From Candidatus Coatesiibacteriota bacterium (GTDB lineage Bacteria > RBG-13-66-14), in contig DAOVLG010000044.1 in NCBI GenBank assembly GCA_030631385.1, positions 1 through 9,306 of the forward strand: a stretch of 9,306 nt of DNA. The letters run 5' to 3'. The translations under genes were made by a program, and so were the position numbers. Below are positions 1-6,084 of the stretch, in pieces. A model generated the notes under the pieces. It was not told the origin of the DNA and made no database searches. It saw nothing but the letters and a program-made list of their open reading frames with translations. The stretch's first letter is position 1. Each line of letters begins with the position of its first letter.

Positions 1-1002
1 CACATCGGGCGGGCGGTAGTCGGCGTCGGGGTCGTCCTCGGTCGTAAAGCCCCAGACGATGTCATGGTGGGTTTTGTTGCCCAGCATGTCGGCCAGGCCG
101 GCAGCCACGGTGTTGGTGATGGTTTCCTCGTAGGGCAGTCCAGAGTCGGGGGTGAAGGTGCAAACGACGTCCAGGGGGTCTATATCGTCAATATCCAGTA
201 CCCCCGAAATCTCGCCGGTCGGTGAGGGGCCGTCGGTGCTGAAGGCCAGCCTGAAGCACTGGTGACCCCGGGTCGTGTCCTCCACGGTGAACTCGATGGT
301 CGCCACGTCAACCCCGGAGAGATCGTCGATAACGTGGAAGACGATGGTCGTGTCCACGGGCACGTCCTCGGCACCGTCGTCGGGGCTCATGTCGGTCACC
401 TCGGGAGGGTTGTAGTCCTCGCCGGTGTCGTCCTCCCAGTAGCAGCGGAGCATGAAGTCGTTGAACATCGTTATATTTTGCCAGTGCCCCTCGTAGCCGG
501 TCCAGTTGTGCGTGCCGGCCTCGGCGTCCACGGCCACCGAGTCGCAGTCCGGGTAATTGCCGATCTGCTCGAAGGCGATGTAGAACGTGCTCGTGCTGAG
601 CGCAACGGAGGTCTCGACCCAGTTGAATGAGCCGGGCGATGCGAAATCGAGATAGGTCCGGTCGAGGTCGGAGCCGGGATAATTGTCGTCGTCGTCGAAG
701 ACGTGCATGTAGCAGCCTTGGTAGGTTGAATCGGGCCAATCGGGGTAGGTCGCGGCTCCGTACGCCGTGACCATACCGTCGGCGACCCCGCCGGTCTTTT
801 CATCGTCGAACTGCACGGCCCAGTAGTTGCCGCCGGTGTACCAGCACCAAAAGTGGGCCACGCTGCCATCGTCCCAGTAGAACTCGTACTTCGCCGGGGG
901 GTCGGGATGGGCGTTGACGACCCGGTCGCTGGAGGACACGGCCCGCCATGAGGCCGCGGCGCTCAAGACGAGGATGACCGCAAGAATCACTATTTTTCTC
1001 AT
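1..1002 (-). CDS. Secreted surface protein with Big_5-like Ig domain (3' end beyond window)
   Basis: The minus-strand frame is open from the ATG at 1002-1000 to the window edge: 334 residues and no stop. AAGGAG at 1015-1010 lies 7 nt before the ATG. Residues 1-17 form a signal peptide (MRK, hydrophobic stretch, SAAA). Residues ~35-190 form a Trp/Tyr/Asp-rich domain with WDDGS near its start, a run of four Asp (DDDDNYPGSD), EQIGNYP, GTHNWTGYEGHW, and an ending DFMLRCYW (Trp189). I do not recognise this domain, but a second partial copy lies at 1176-1457. Residues ~198-322 look like a bacterial Ig-like Big_5 domain: PPEVTDMSPDDGAEDVPVDT at the start, TFTPDSGLPYEE in the middle, WGFTTED at the end. 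The protein is probably exported and surface-attached or secreted; a C-terminal anchor or sorting signal would lie outside the window. No catalytic residues are recognised. The call of an exported Ig-containing protein is firm; its function is unknown. Confidence 0.85.
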   Translation of the reverse strand, partial: MRKIVILAVILVLSAAASWRAVSSSDRVVNAHPDPPAKYEFYWDDGSVAHFWCWYTGGNYWAVQFDDEKTGGVADGMVTAYGAATYPDWPDSTYQGCYMHVFDDDDNYPGSDLDRTYLDFASPGSFNWVETSVALSTSTFYIAFEQIGNYPDCDSVAVDAEAGTHNWTGYEGHWQNITMFNDFMLRCYWEDDTGEDYNPPEVTDMSPDDGAEDVPVDTTIVFHVIDDLSGVDVATIEFTVEDTTRGHQCFRLAFSTDGPSPTGEISGVLDIDDIDPLDVVCTFTPDSGLPYEETITNTVAAGLADMLGNKTHHDIVWGFTTEDDPDADYRPPDV

Positions 1003-1068
1003 GACCGCTCTCCTTTTTTGCTTGCCGTTTAAGTTAATCTTCAAATTCTTTTACCGGCAGCATATTAC

Positions 1069-1097
1069 ATAGTAGCATTAAAGGAACATCCTGGCAA
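1069..1097 (-). promoter_or_regulatory. Sigma70-like promoter of the secreted protein gene
   Basis: Read on the minus strand: TTGCCA (1097-1092), a 17-nt spacer, then TACTAT (1074-1069). It sits in a locally AT-rich stretch about 60 nt upstream of the AAGGAG ribosome site and the ATG at 1002. Spacing is ideal and both hexamers are close to consensus. Assigned by pattern only. Confidence 0.5.
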
Positions 1098-1128
1098 ACC
1101 TGGTCTTCTATGGGGTGGGCTGGATCGT

Positions 1129-1157
1129 AAAAGGGCGGCTCGATGAGCCTCCCTTTT
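1129..1157 (-). terminator. Intrinsic terminator, potentially bidirectional
   Basis: AAAAGGG-C-GGCTC, loop GAT, GAGCC-T-CCCTTTT: a 12-bp stem with one internal C/T mismatch. An A-run on one side and a T-run on the other give a U-tract on either strand. It lies 19 bases past the stop codon of the minus-strand relic at 1176 and separates it from the promoter at 1069-1097. Confidence 0.7.
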
Positions 1158-1175
1158 CAGTCGAAGATGCGTTGT

Positions 1176-1457
1176 TTAGTACAAGGCTTTGACAGCGCCC
1201 CAGAAAGTGTCCTCGACGACGGGAATCCCATCATCCCAGTAGCAGCGGATCATGAAGTCGCCGAAGATGGTGGTTGGTCCCCACAAGCCGTTGTAGCCGG
1301 TCCAGTTGTGCGTACCGCCCGTCGCATCTACGCCCTGCGAGTCGGATTGTGGGTAGTTCCCGATCTGCTCGTTGGCGACGTAGAAGACAGGGGTGGTGAT
1401 GCGCACGGGAGCAGCGGGAGCGACCCACTCGAAGGTGCCGCCGACAGTGGGTGATAG
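1176..1457 (-). pseudogene. 5'-truncated relic of the CYW-type secreted domain
   Basis: The minus-strand frame encodes a tail that aligns with residues ~123-190 of the gene at 1-1002: GGTFEWVAP against GSFNWVET, VANEQIGNYPQSDS against IAFEQIGNYPDCDS, GTHNWTGYNGLW against GTHNWTGYEGHW, and FGDFMIRCYWDD against FNDFMLRCYWED. It then ends with GIPVVEDTFWGAVKALY and TAA at 1178-1176. Homology starts near 1457. Upstream the frame stays open to a stop at 1578, but the residues are unlike the paralogue, and there is no ATG, signal peptide or ribosome site; the only in-frame start is a GTG at 1406. The N-terminal two thirds of the domain is therefore missing. The tail carries no Big_5 domain, so the parent protein was probably a shorter relative that ended soon after the shared domain. 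Likely untranslated. Confidence 0.65.
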
Positions 1458-1506
1458 AGGAGCGGCCGCCTGGACCGCCCTTTTTTCTTTGTGAGCTGAG
1501 GCTTCG

Positions 1507-1689
1507 CTATTTCTTCTTAAAACCTCTCCCTTCGCTCTGTCTGTAACCGCCGATAGACCTTCCGTGCCTGGCGGTCCTCATGTCCTTGCTGTGCGCCTTC
1601 GCCTGTTCGTTGATGCGGTGATCCACGCTGCGGCGGAGGTGCTTATCCCGAAGATCGCTCTGCTTTTTATTCTTTTTTGAGCCGGACAT
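1507..1689 (-). CDS. Very basic 60-residue small protein, function unknown
   Basis: The ATG at 1689-1687 has AAGGAG at 1700-1695 with a 5-nt spacer. A GTG two codons upstream is excluded because it overlaps the ribosome site. The 60-residue product starts MSGSKKNKKQSDLRDKH and ends GGYRQSEGRGFKKK. It has 10 Lys, 9 Arg and 4 His, few acidic residues and no hydrophobic segment, so it is soluble and very positively charged. That suggests nucleic-acid or ribosome association, but I recognise no family. It stands alone, with a plausible promoter at 1864-1892 and a leader of about 170 nt. I see no clear terminator after it. Strong initiation signals and non-random composition support a real gene; the short length keeps confidence moderate. 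Confidence 0.6.
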   Translation of the reverse strand: MSGSKKNKKQSDLRDKHLRRSVDHRINEQAKAHSKDMRTARHGRSIGGYRQSEGRGFKKK

Positions 1690-1863
1690 AGACACTCCTT
1701 CACGACCCGCGTGTTGGATTGGCGGCGTCTGCAGGTCTGCGGGTCTGGTGTGGGGGAATGGTCTTGCGGATGATTTGGATGGTGGATGGGAAGTAGTCTG
1801 GATATCTGGGACGGGTGGACACCATTGACCCCTCGGTTGAGGTTCGTGCGCAGTTTCATTCTA

Positions 1864-1892
1864 TATATAGCCTCTACTGGCGGAAAAATCAA
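1864..1892 (-). promoter_or_regulatory. Sigma70-like promoter, minus strand
   Basis: Read on the minus strand: TTGATT (1892-1887), a 17-nt spacer, TATATA (1869-1864). It would drive the small basic protein gene through a leader of about 165-170 nt, long enough to contain regulation, although I see no clear structure in it. Confidence 0.45.
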
Positions 1893-1976
1893 GACAAGCA
1901 AAAGTTGGGCCAGAGGAGCCCTTTTTTAAGGTTTCGGGGCTTAATGAGATTCAAGTAGCGTTAAGGTCTGCGCGCG

Positions 1977-2005
1977 TTGACTGACCCGGGGCGCCGTGCT
2001 AGCAT
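1977..2005 (+). promoter_or_regulatory. Sigma70-like promoter of the GH-like gene
   Basis: TTGACT (1977-1982), a 17-nt spacer, TAGCAT (2000-2005). The start of transcription would fall near 2012, just before the ribosome site at 2017-2024. This also argues against the GTG at 1996 as the start codon, since it would lie upstream of the transcript. Confidence 0.45.
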
Positions 2006-2016
2006 CAGCTTGTCGG

Positions 2017-2024
2017 AAAGGAGG
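2017..2024 (+). promoter_or_regulatory. Strong ribosome binding site fixing a TTG start
   Basis: AAAGGAGG followed by 7 nt and TTG at 2032-2034. Starting there puts the signal peptide at residue 1, whereas the upstream GTG at 1996 would add 12 unrelated residues that read through the ribosome site itself. Confidence 0.75.
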
Positions 2025-2031
2025 CTCGTAC

Positions 2032-3972
2032 TTGGCGGTTAAGCTGTCCTTAACTCTGGCGCTGGTCGTCGGCCTGCTGCTCTTGGCCCTGGTCGTCACG
2101 GCCGACCCGGTCAAGCTGTCCGTCGCCGCCTCGCAGCCCGAGTACTGGCGCTACGAGGTTGTCGTGGTTACCGCGAAGGGCGCGCCACCGGGTACCGAAC
2201 GGGTGTTCGGTGTCCCCATGCGCAACGGGGAGACGGTCACCGGCGTCTCGGAAAAACTCGAGGTCGAGTTCCGCCGGGAGGGCGACGCCTGGGTCGGCCG
2301 CTGGGCCATGCCCTGGGACCCCGACCTGGGCGATTACGAGATGGTCGTCAAGGCGCTTGATTCGTCCGGCGACGAGCTCGATTCTGCCACGACCGACTTC
2401 CGCATCCGGGGTCGTTCCCCGAGTTCCCGCGTCCGGCTGCCCCACTTCGCCGTCACCCTGGAGACCGACGCCGATTACTACACCGCCCGGCTGTCCGGAC
2501 CGCGCATGCGCGTCCCCGGCTGGAAGAACGTGGTGGCCTGGCCCGAGTACGCCGGGGCCGATTCGATCTGGTTCTGCGCCGGGATGACCAAGGCGATGTA
2601 CCGCCCCACCGCCGAGAATCCCTGGCTCCAGCGCAACCTGGACATGGTGCCGGTGCTGGCGCGGGAGTGCCATCGGGCCGGGTTGGCCTTCGGCGCCTGG
2701 ATCGCCAGCTTCTTTCCCTATGGAGAAACCCGCCCGAACATCCCCTACGAGAACTCGCGCAACTACATCGTCCCCGAAGACCCGGCCAAGGAGCCCGGCT
2801 TCTGGTGGACGCTGAACGCCAGCCTGAACTGCGAGCTCCGCAAACTGCACATCGTCGAGCTGGCTAAACGTTTACAAGCCGAGCCGCAGGTGGACTACAT
2901 CGGCCTGGATTACATCCGCACCGGGCCCGGCGGCTACGAGCTGGTGACCGACATGGTGACCGAGCTGGGTTTGGAACCCTACGACGGCTTCAGGAATGAG
3001 CCCATTGAGGTGCAGATGGCCTGGCTGGTGGGGCGTCTGCGCTCGCGGGACCGGGCGATGGTCAACCTCTGGCAGTGGTGGCGGGCGAGCAAGGCGGCCC
3101 GGACGCTGGCTGAGATAAAGACCCGCGCCGGGATCACCAAGCCCGTGTGGTGCTTCACCCTGGGCTGGATGATGGGACACCAGCACGGCCAGGATACGCA
3201 GATGATGACCGACGCCGGGGCGGACTTCGTCGCCGCGATGCTCTACGACGCCACACGCAACGAGTGGGACGGGATGATGGACGACTGGCCGCGGTTCTAC
3301 CGGGACGGGCGGATCAACCTCGTCGCCGGGGTCATCGCCGACACGCGTCAGCTCGAGAACCCGTACAACCCCGCCGCGCCGTATCCGTTGGAAGTGGGAA
3401 ACCGGGCCGCACAGGCCATTGTCGGCTTGGCCGCCTCCGCCGGACCCTGGGACGATCTTTTGGCAGAGGACCCCGCCTACCTGGACAGGTACGGCCCCCT
3501 GCGCACCGACGGGCTCGTTGAGGGGCTCTTCCTCCACGACCTGGAGCGGATGGCCTACCGGACCGGCGGCTGGACGATTGACGACTACATCGTGGCCGGG
3601 GCCTCCGCCATGAGCGAGCTGCGCGCCCGCACCGGCGATATTCCGCTGGAAATAAAAGTAAAGCGTCCCCAAGGCGTGGGCGCCTTCCTCTTCGACGTGC
3701 CCGTCGAGGTGACGAACGTCGGTTCGGAGGTTTTACGCAACATCCGCGTGCGCACCGAGCCCACCCGCAACGCCGGTATCGCCAGGGACGGCGCCGTGTT
3801 CATCAAAACGCTGGCCCCCGGCGAGACGGTGACGGTCACCCCGCGTCTGTACGCGTATGAGTACACCGCCGAGCACGTGATTGCCGCCAGCGCCTGGTGG
3901 GGCGGCCCACGGCCCGCCGACGTGGCCTTCGACTGCCGCTACCAGCTCCCCTGGGCCGAACCGGAGGAGTAG
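2032..3972 (+). CDS. Secreted glycoside-hydrolase-like (GHL10/DUF4015-type) TIM-barrel protein
   Basis: 646 residues from a TTG start. Residues 1-24 are a classic signal peptide (MAVK, long Leu/Val core, VTA|D). Residues ~25-130 look like an Ig or macroglobulin-like beta domain. Residues ~165-500 resemble the putative glycosyl-hydrolase barrels of the GHL10/DUF4015 group: a GAWIASFFPYG strand (Trp223), then VDYIGLDYIRTG with Asp293 and Arg296 where those families have a conserved hDxhDYhRY-type strand, then VWCFTLGW and GADFVAAMLYD as further barrel strands. Residues ~540-635 look like a C-terminal beta-sandwich of the NEW3/CARDB kind (VPVEVTNVGSEVLRNIRVRT, then LAPGETVTVTPRL). The protein is probably exported and acts on or binds polysaccharide. 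Substrate and activity cannot be read from the sequence, and an acid/base pair is not certain. It is monocistronic, with its stop touching the convergent nuclease gene. Confidence 0.6.
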   Translation: MAVKLSLTLALVVGLLLLALVVTADPVKLSVAASQPEYWRYEVVVVTAKGAPPGTERVFGVPMRNGETVTGVSEKLEVEFRREGDAWVGRWAMPWDPDLGDYEMVVKALDSSGDELDSATTDFRIRGRSPSSRVRLPHFAVTLETDADYYTARLSGPRMRVPGWKNVVAWPEYAGADSIWFCAGMTKAMYRPTAENPWLQRNLDMVPVLARECHRAGLAFGAWIASFFPYGETRPNIPYENSRNYIVPEDPAKEPGFWWTLNASLNCELRKLHIVELAKRLQAEPQVDYIGLDYIRTGPGGYELVTDMVTELGLEPYDGFRNEPIEVQMAWLVGRLRSRDRAMVNLWQWWRASKAARTLAEIKTRAGITKPVWCFTLGWMMGHQHGQDTQMMTDAGADFVAAMLYDATRNEWDGMMDDWPRFYRDGRINLVAGVIADTRQLENPYNPAAPYPLEVGNRAAQAIVGLAASAGPWDDLLAEDPAYLDRYGPLRTDGLVEGLFLHDLERMAYRTGGWTIDDYIVAGASAMSELRARTGDIPLEIKVKRPQGVGAFLFDVPVEVTNVGSEVLRNIRVRTEPTRNAGIARDGAVFIKTLAPGETVTVTPRLYAYEYTAEHVIAASAWWGGPRPADVAFDCRYQLPWAEPEE

Positions 3973-5679
3973 TTACCCTTCTTTATCTTTTAATATCTGT
4001 TTAGCTTCGTTAATGTCAATTTTTGCTTTATAACCATGTTTACTTAATAAATAAAGTAATTCACCTCCATTTAACAAAGTAATAGGTTTATCTTTTGCAA
4101 ATGTAATTGAATCAGGTCCATAATCAGAAGTTGTGATAAGAATTCCCTTTATTGCACCTTCATTTACTACTGTACCATACAAATCTCTTACAGCTGCAAC
4201 TGGAACAGTATTTGTGTACCTTTTCGCTTGAATTACTATTTTTCCACCTCGGATAGGATCGGGATCAAATGCAACTGCATCAACACCTTGATCTCTACTA
4301 GCCTGTGTAATTTTCACTTCACCACCTGTTTGAGAAAATTCTTTTTCAAATATTTCTCGTACTAGATGTTCAAAATCTTCCCAGTCCATTGCCGCAATAT
4401 TTGTACTATCATCAATGTATTTAGCTACATCGTAAGCTTCAATAAATCTACTATCTTCTCTATCTATTTGTAATATTGGTCTAATTGGTGCAATACTGTG
4501 TAATTTAGAACTACCAACTCCTTTTAAGGATTTGAAACAAGACTTTGGATCAACTTGTTTTAAATTAATATTGATAAATTCGTCTTTAATAGTTTGGATT
4601 GATATTATGCATGGTTTTATATTTTGACCTGTTGATTTATCAATTGTATCAACCCAACCATTAAAAACTACTGATTCTACATGATTATCTTTATCAAGAA
4701 GATAAACTTCGTTTAATATCTTTAATGCTATTTGGTATATAGATGAATCATATAGTTGATTAGTATTGCTTTGGGTGTTATATACTTCTTTAAATTCATT
4801 CCTCGATTGTATATATTTAACTTCTTTTAAGGTTGGAATTTCTTCAATATTCGGTAATATGTAATTAACAATTAAGGTTTTTTGTTCTTTCTTATATTGT
4901 AATTCAAGATCTCTATTTAATGTTGTTGGGAAATAGGTGGAATTTAATGCTATATCAAAATATTGTTCGATAGCATCTACCTTAGCTGTGTCATAATCTT
5001 TTTTTAGTTGCTCTATATGTTTATTATGAATTTCTTGCTTCTTGTAATAATCATCTTTTTCTTTTTTCCAGGTCTGTAATAATTCATTATTTCTTGATCT
5101 TATCTCGTTGTTCGTATTTTCAATCCTAGAAATTTCGTTATTCCATTTCTGTAAATCGTCCTGATATAAACGATTTGCTTCCTCTAATTTCTTTTCTTTG
5201 CGTTTCTTTGATAGCTTATCAAAAAGTTTAAATTTTACCTTATATTTGTCATCATCCTCATTGGGTTTTTTTGGTGCTACTTTTTCTAATTCTAATGTGG
5301 GTTTTGGTAAATCGAATTCCCTTTCATCCAGTTCACTATCTAATGTGAATTGGTTAAAATTATCTATTGAATCATTTAAAATTGATTCTATTAGGAATAT
5401 TTCTTTTTGAGTGTCTTTTGTCCTTTCAAGTGCATTTTTAATGTTTTCTTCTTTCTCTGTTTTTATGCGTTCTTTTTCTTGCTTTTTTTGCCACATTTCT
5501 TCCCACTGTGCAGATAGCGCTTCGGCTTTCTGTTCTACTTCATTTTTATCGTAGCCAGTTATAATTTTGTATTTATTTAAACCTTCATGTTTTAACTCAG
5601 CTCTCCACTTTGTTCTACCAGAAGAAGTAGAAGAGCCTGTGTTTAGAAGAAGGTCAAGAAGACTTTTCTTACGAGGCAT
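3973..5679 (-). CDS. Mrr-type restriction endonuclease with long N-terminal coiled coil
   Basis: 568 residues. The start ATG (5679-5677) has AGAGGT 4 nt upstream, a modest ribosome site. The C-terminal ~138 residues form an Mrr_cat nuclease domain: MDWEDFEHLVREIF (Glu437), RDQGVDAVAF (Asp467), VIQAKRY (Gln484-x-Lys486), then GILITTSDYG; this is the D...QxK form of the PD-(D/E)XK site. Residues ~70-235 are highly charged, Lys/Glu-rich and probably coiled coil. Residues ~20-62 (TKWRAELKHEG, YKIITGYDKNEVEQKAEAL) look like two strands plus a helix, perhaps a small DNA-binding module. Mrr-like proteins cleave foreign or modified DNA; with no methyltransferase or specificity subunit here, a solitary type IV-like role is an inference. 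The gene is about 30% GC by line counts, far below its neighbours, which indicates transfer. Its own promoter is at 5705-5733; no terminator is seen, so read-through would be antisense to the GH-like gene. Confidence 0.85.
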   Translation of the reverse strand: MPRKKSLLDLLLNTGSSTSSGRTKWRAELKHEGLNKYKIITGYDKNEVEQKAEALSAQWEEMWQKKQEKERIKTEKEENIKNALERTKDTQKEIFLIESILNDSIDNFNQFTLDSELDEREFDLPKPTLELEKVAPKKPNEDDDKYKVKFKLFDKLSKKRKEKKLEEANRLYQDDLQKWNNEISRIENTNNEIRSRNNELLQTWKKEKDDYYKKQEIHNKHIEQLKKDYDTAKVDAIEQYFDIALNSTYFPTTLNRDLELQYKKEQKTLIVNYILPNIEEIPTLKEVKYIQSRNEFKEVYNTQSNTNQLYDSSIYQIALKILNEVYLLDKDNHVESVVFNGWVDTIDKSTGQNIKPCIISIQTIKDEFININLKQVDPKSCFKSLKGVGSSKLHSIAPIRPILQIDREDSRFIEAYDVAKYIDDSTNIAAMDWEDFEHLVREIFEKEFSQTGGEVKITQASRDQGVDAVAFDPDPIRGGKIVIQAKRYTNTVPVAAVRDLYGTVVNEGAIKGILITTSDYGPDSITFAKDKPITLLNGGELLYLLSKHGYKAKIDINEAKQILKDKEG

Positions 5680-5704
5680 GGTACCTCTTTTATTAGACTA
5701 AACC

Positions 5705-5733
5705 ATGTTATTAAAATTTGCGATGAATGTCAA
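5705..5733 (-). promoter_or_regulatory. Promoter of the Mrr-type nuclease gene
   Basis: Read on the minus strand: consensus TTGACA (5733-5728), a 17-nt spacer, TAACAT (5710-5705). Transcription would begin near 5698, about 20 nt before the ATG. The perfect -35 and spacing are good evidence; the -10 matches four of six positions. Confidence 0.6.
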
Positions 5734-5823
5734 AAAGATTTATTGACCGTTATTAGGTGGTCATGTTAGTGTCTTGCCAACTTATTTAAAATGAGTGCTT
5801 AAGATATCTCATAAATTATCAAG

Positions 5824-5922
5824 ATGATAAACAACAACCTCCTGGAACAGAGAATCCTCGCCTTTTTCACCGAGAAGGCCAAGAAGCCGCTCTCGCCCAG
5901 GGGCATCACCGCGGTGGTTTAA
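5824..5922 (+). pseudogene. Truncated duplicate of the rnr 5' end
   Basis: A 32-codon frame, from ATG at 5824 to TAA at 5920-5922, that reads NLLEQRILAFFTEKAKKPLSP where intact RNase R has NLLERKILAFFTEKAKKPLSP. In DNA, 5836-5898 matches 6630-6692 at about 56 of 63 positions. Most differences are synonymous (for example gcc/gct, ttt/ttc, gcc/gcg, ctc/cta), and only two residues change. After PLSP the match stops and the frame runs into unrelated residues and a stop. No ribosome site precedes the ATG, and the bases before ~5830 are AT-rich island DNA. It is best read as a broken remnant of an rnr allele left at the edge of an insertion. A functional 32-residue peptide cannot be excluded but has no support. 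Confidence 0.75.
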
Positions 5923-5936
5923 GGCGACGGCGCTTT

Positions 5937-5985
5937 CCCCCTCTCCCCGTGGGAGGAGCATTCGCCCACGGGCCGGGGTGAGGGC
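5937..5985 (+). repeat. Palindromic repeat A, long form
   Basis: It begins CCCCCTCTCC and ends CCGGGGTGAGGGCT. Inside is a perfect 8-bp hairpin CCCGTGGG/CCCACGGG around the loop AGGAGCATTCG. It starts 14 bases after the stop of the rnr fragment. It matches repeat G (9066-9114) at all but about seven positions, and it matches repeat E in inverted orientation. Confidence 0.8.
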
Positions 5986-6000
5986 TCCGCTGGTGTTTCT

Positions 6001-6035
6001 CCCTCTCCCTGTGGGAGAGGGCCGGGGTGAGGGCT
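6001..6035 (+). repeat. Palindromic repeat B, short form
   Basis: 35 nt with the same start and end as the long form but lacking the central segment. It forms the hairpin CCCTCTCC/GGAGAGGG followed by CCGGGGTGAGGGCT. It matches repeat F (9023-9057) at 33 of 35 positions. Bases 6038-6045 after it (CCTTATAA) recur after repeat G at 9117-9124. Confidence 0.8.
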
Positions 6036-6084
6036 TCCTTATAAAAATGTCCTTGCATCATCCACCAGGTAAGCTGCCCCCCAA

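Larger units (their letters stand above)
1690..2031. other. Divergent intergenic region
   Basis: No gene is supported in these 342 bases. They hold a minus-strand promoter (1864-1892), a plus-strand promoter (1977-2005) and the two ribosome sites (1695-1700 minus, 2017-2024 plus). GGGC/GCCC (1907-1910, 1918-1921) followed by six T is a weak hairpin with no plus-strand gene upstream to terminate. Confidence 0.6.

Noticed and set aside
262..630. 122-codon plus-strand frame over the left-edge gene
   Set aside because: The minus-strand frame here has a signal peptide, RBS, promoter and an Ig-like domain; the plus frame has none of these and is a shadow.
1143..1454. 103-codon plus-strand frame over the relic
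   Set aside because: Opposite to a frame with clear homology to the neighbouring protein; it begins within the terminator hairpin.
1462..1490. GC-rich stretch followed by TTTTTTCTTT as a terminator
   Set aside because: Only a 4-bp GCGG/CCGC pairing precedes the T-run, and there is no supported plus-strand gene upstream.
1578..1901. 107-codon minus-strand frame MLVLIFPP...
   Set aside because: It would start inside the candidate promoter at 1864-1892, has no ribosome site and a compositionally odd sequence, and overlaps the better supported 60-residue gene.
1907..1927. Hairpin GGGC/GCCC followed by six T
   Set aside because: Only a 4-bp stem with a 7-nt loop and no plus-strand gene upstream to terminate.
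2050..2850. 266-codon open frame on the minus strand opposite the GH-like gene
   Set aside because: It lies entirely antisense to a convincing secreted protein, is rich in Gly/Pro/His/Arg as expected of a GC-rich shadow frame, and has no recognisable domain. A similar 266-codon frame at 2872-3672 is rejected for the same reason.
5198..5410. 70-codon plus-strand frame, Ser/Leu/Phe-rich
   Set aside because: Antisense to the Lys/Glu-rich coiled coil of the Mrr protein; the composition is simply the complement of those codons.
5744..5763. TGACC-N10-GGTCA inverted repeat upstream of the Mrr promoter
   Set aside because: A 5-bp arm length is expected by chance in this much sequence; it could be an operator, but nothing else supports it.
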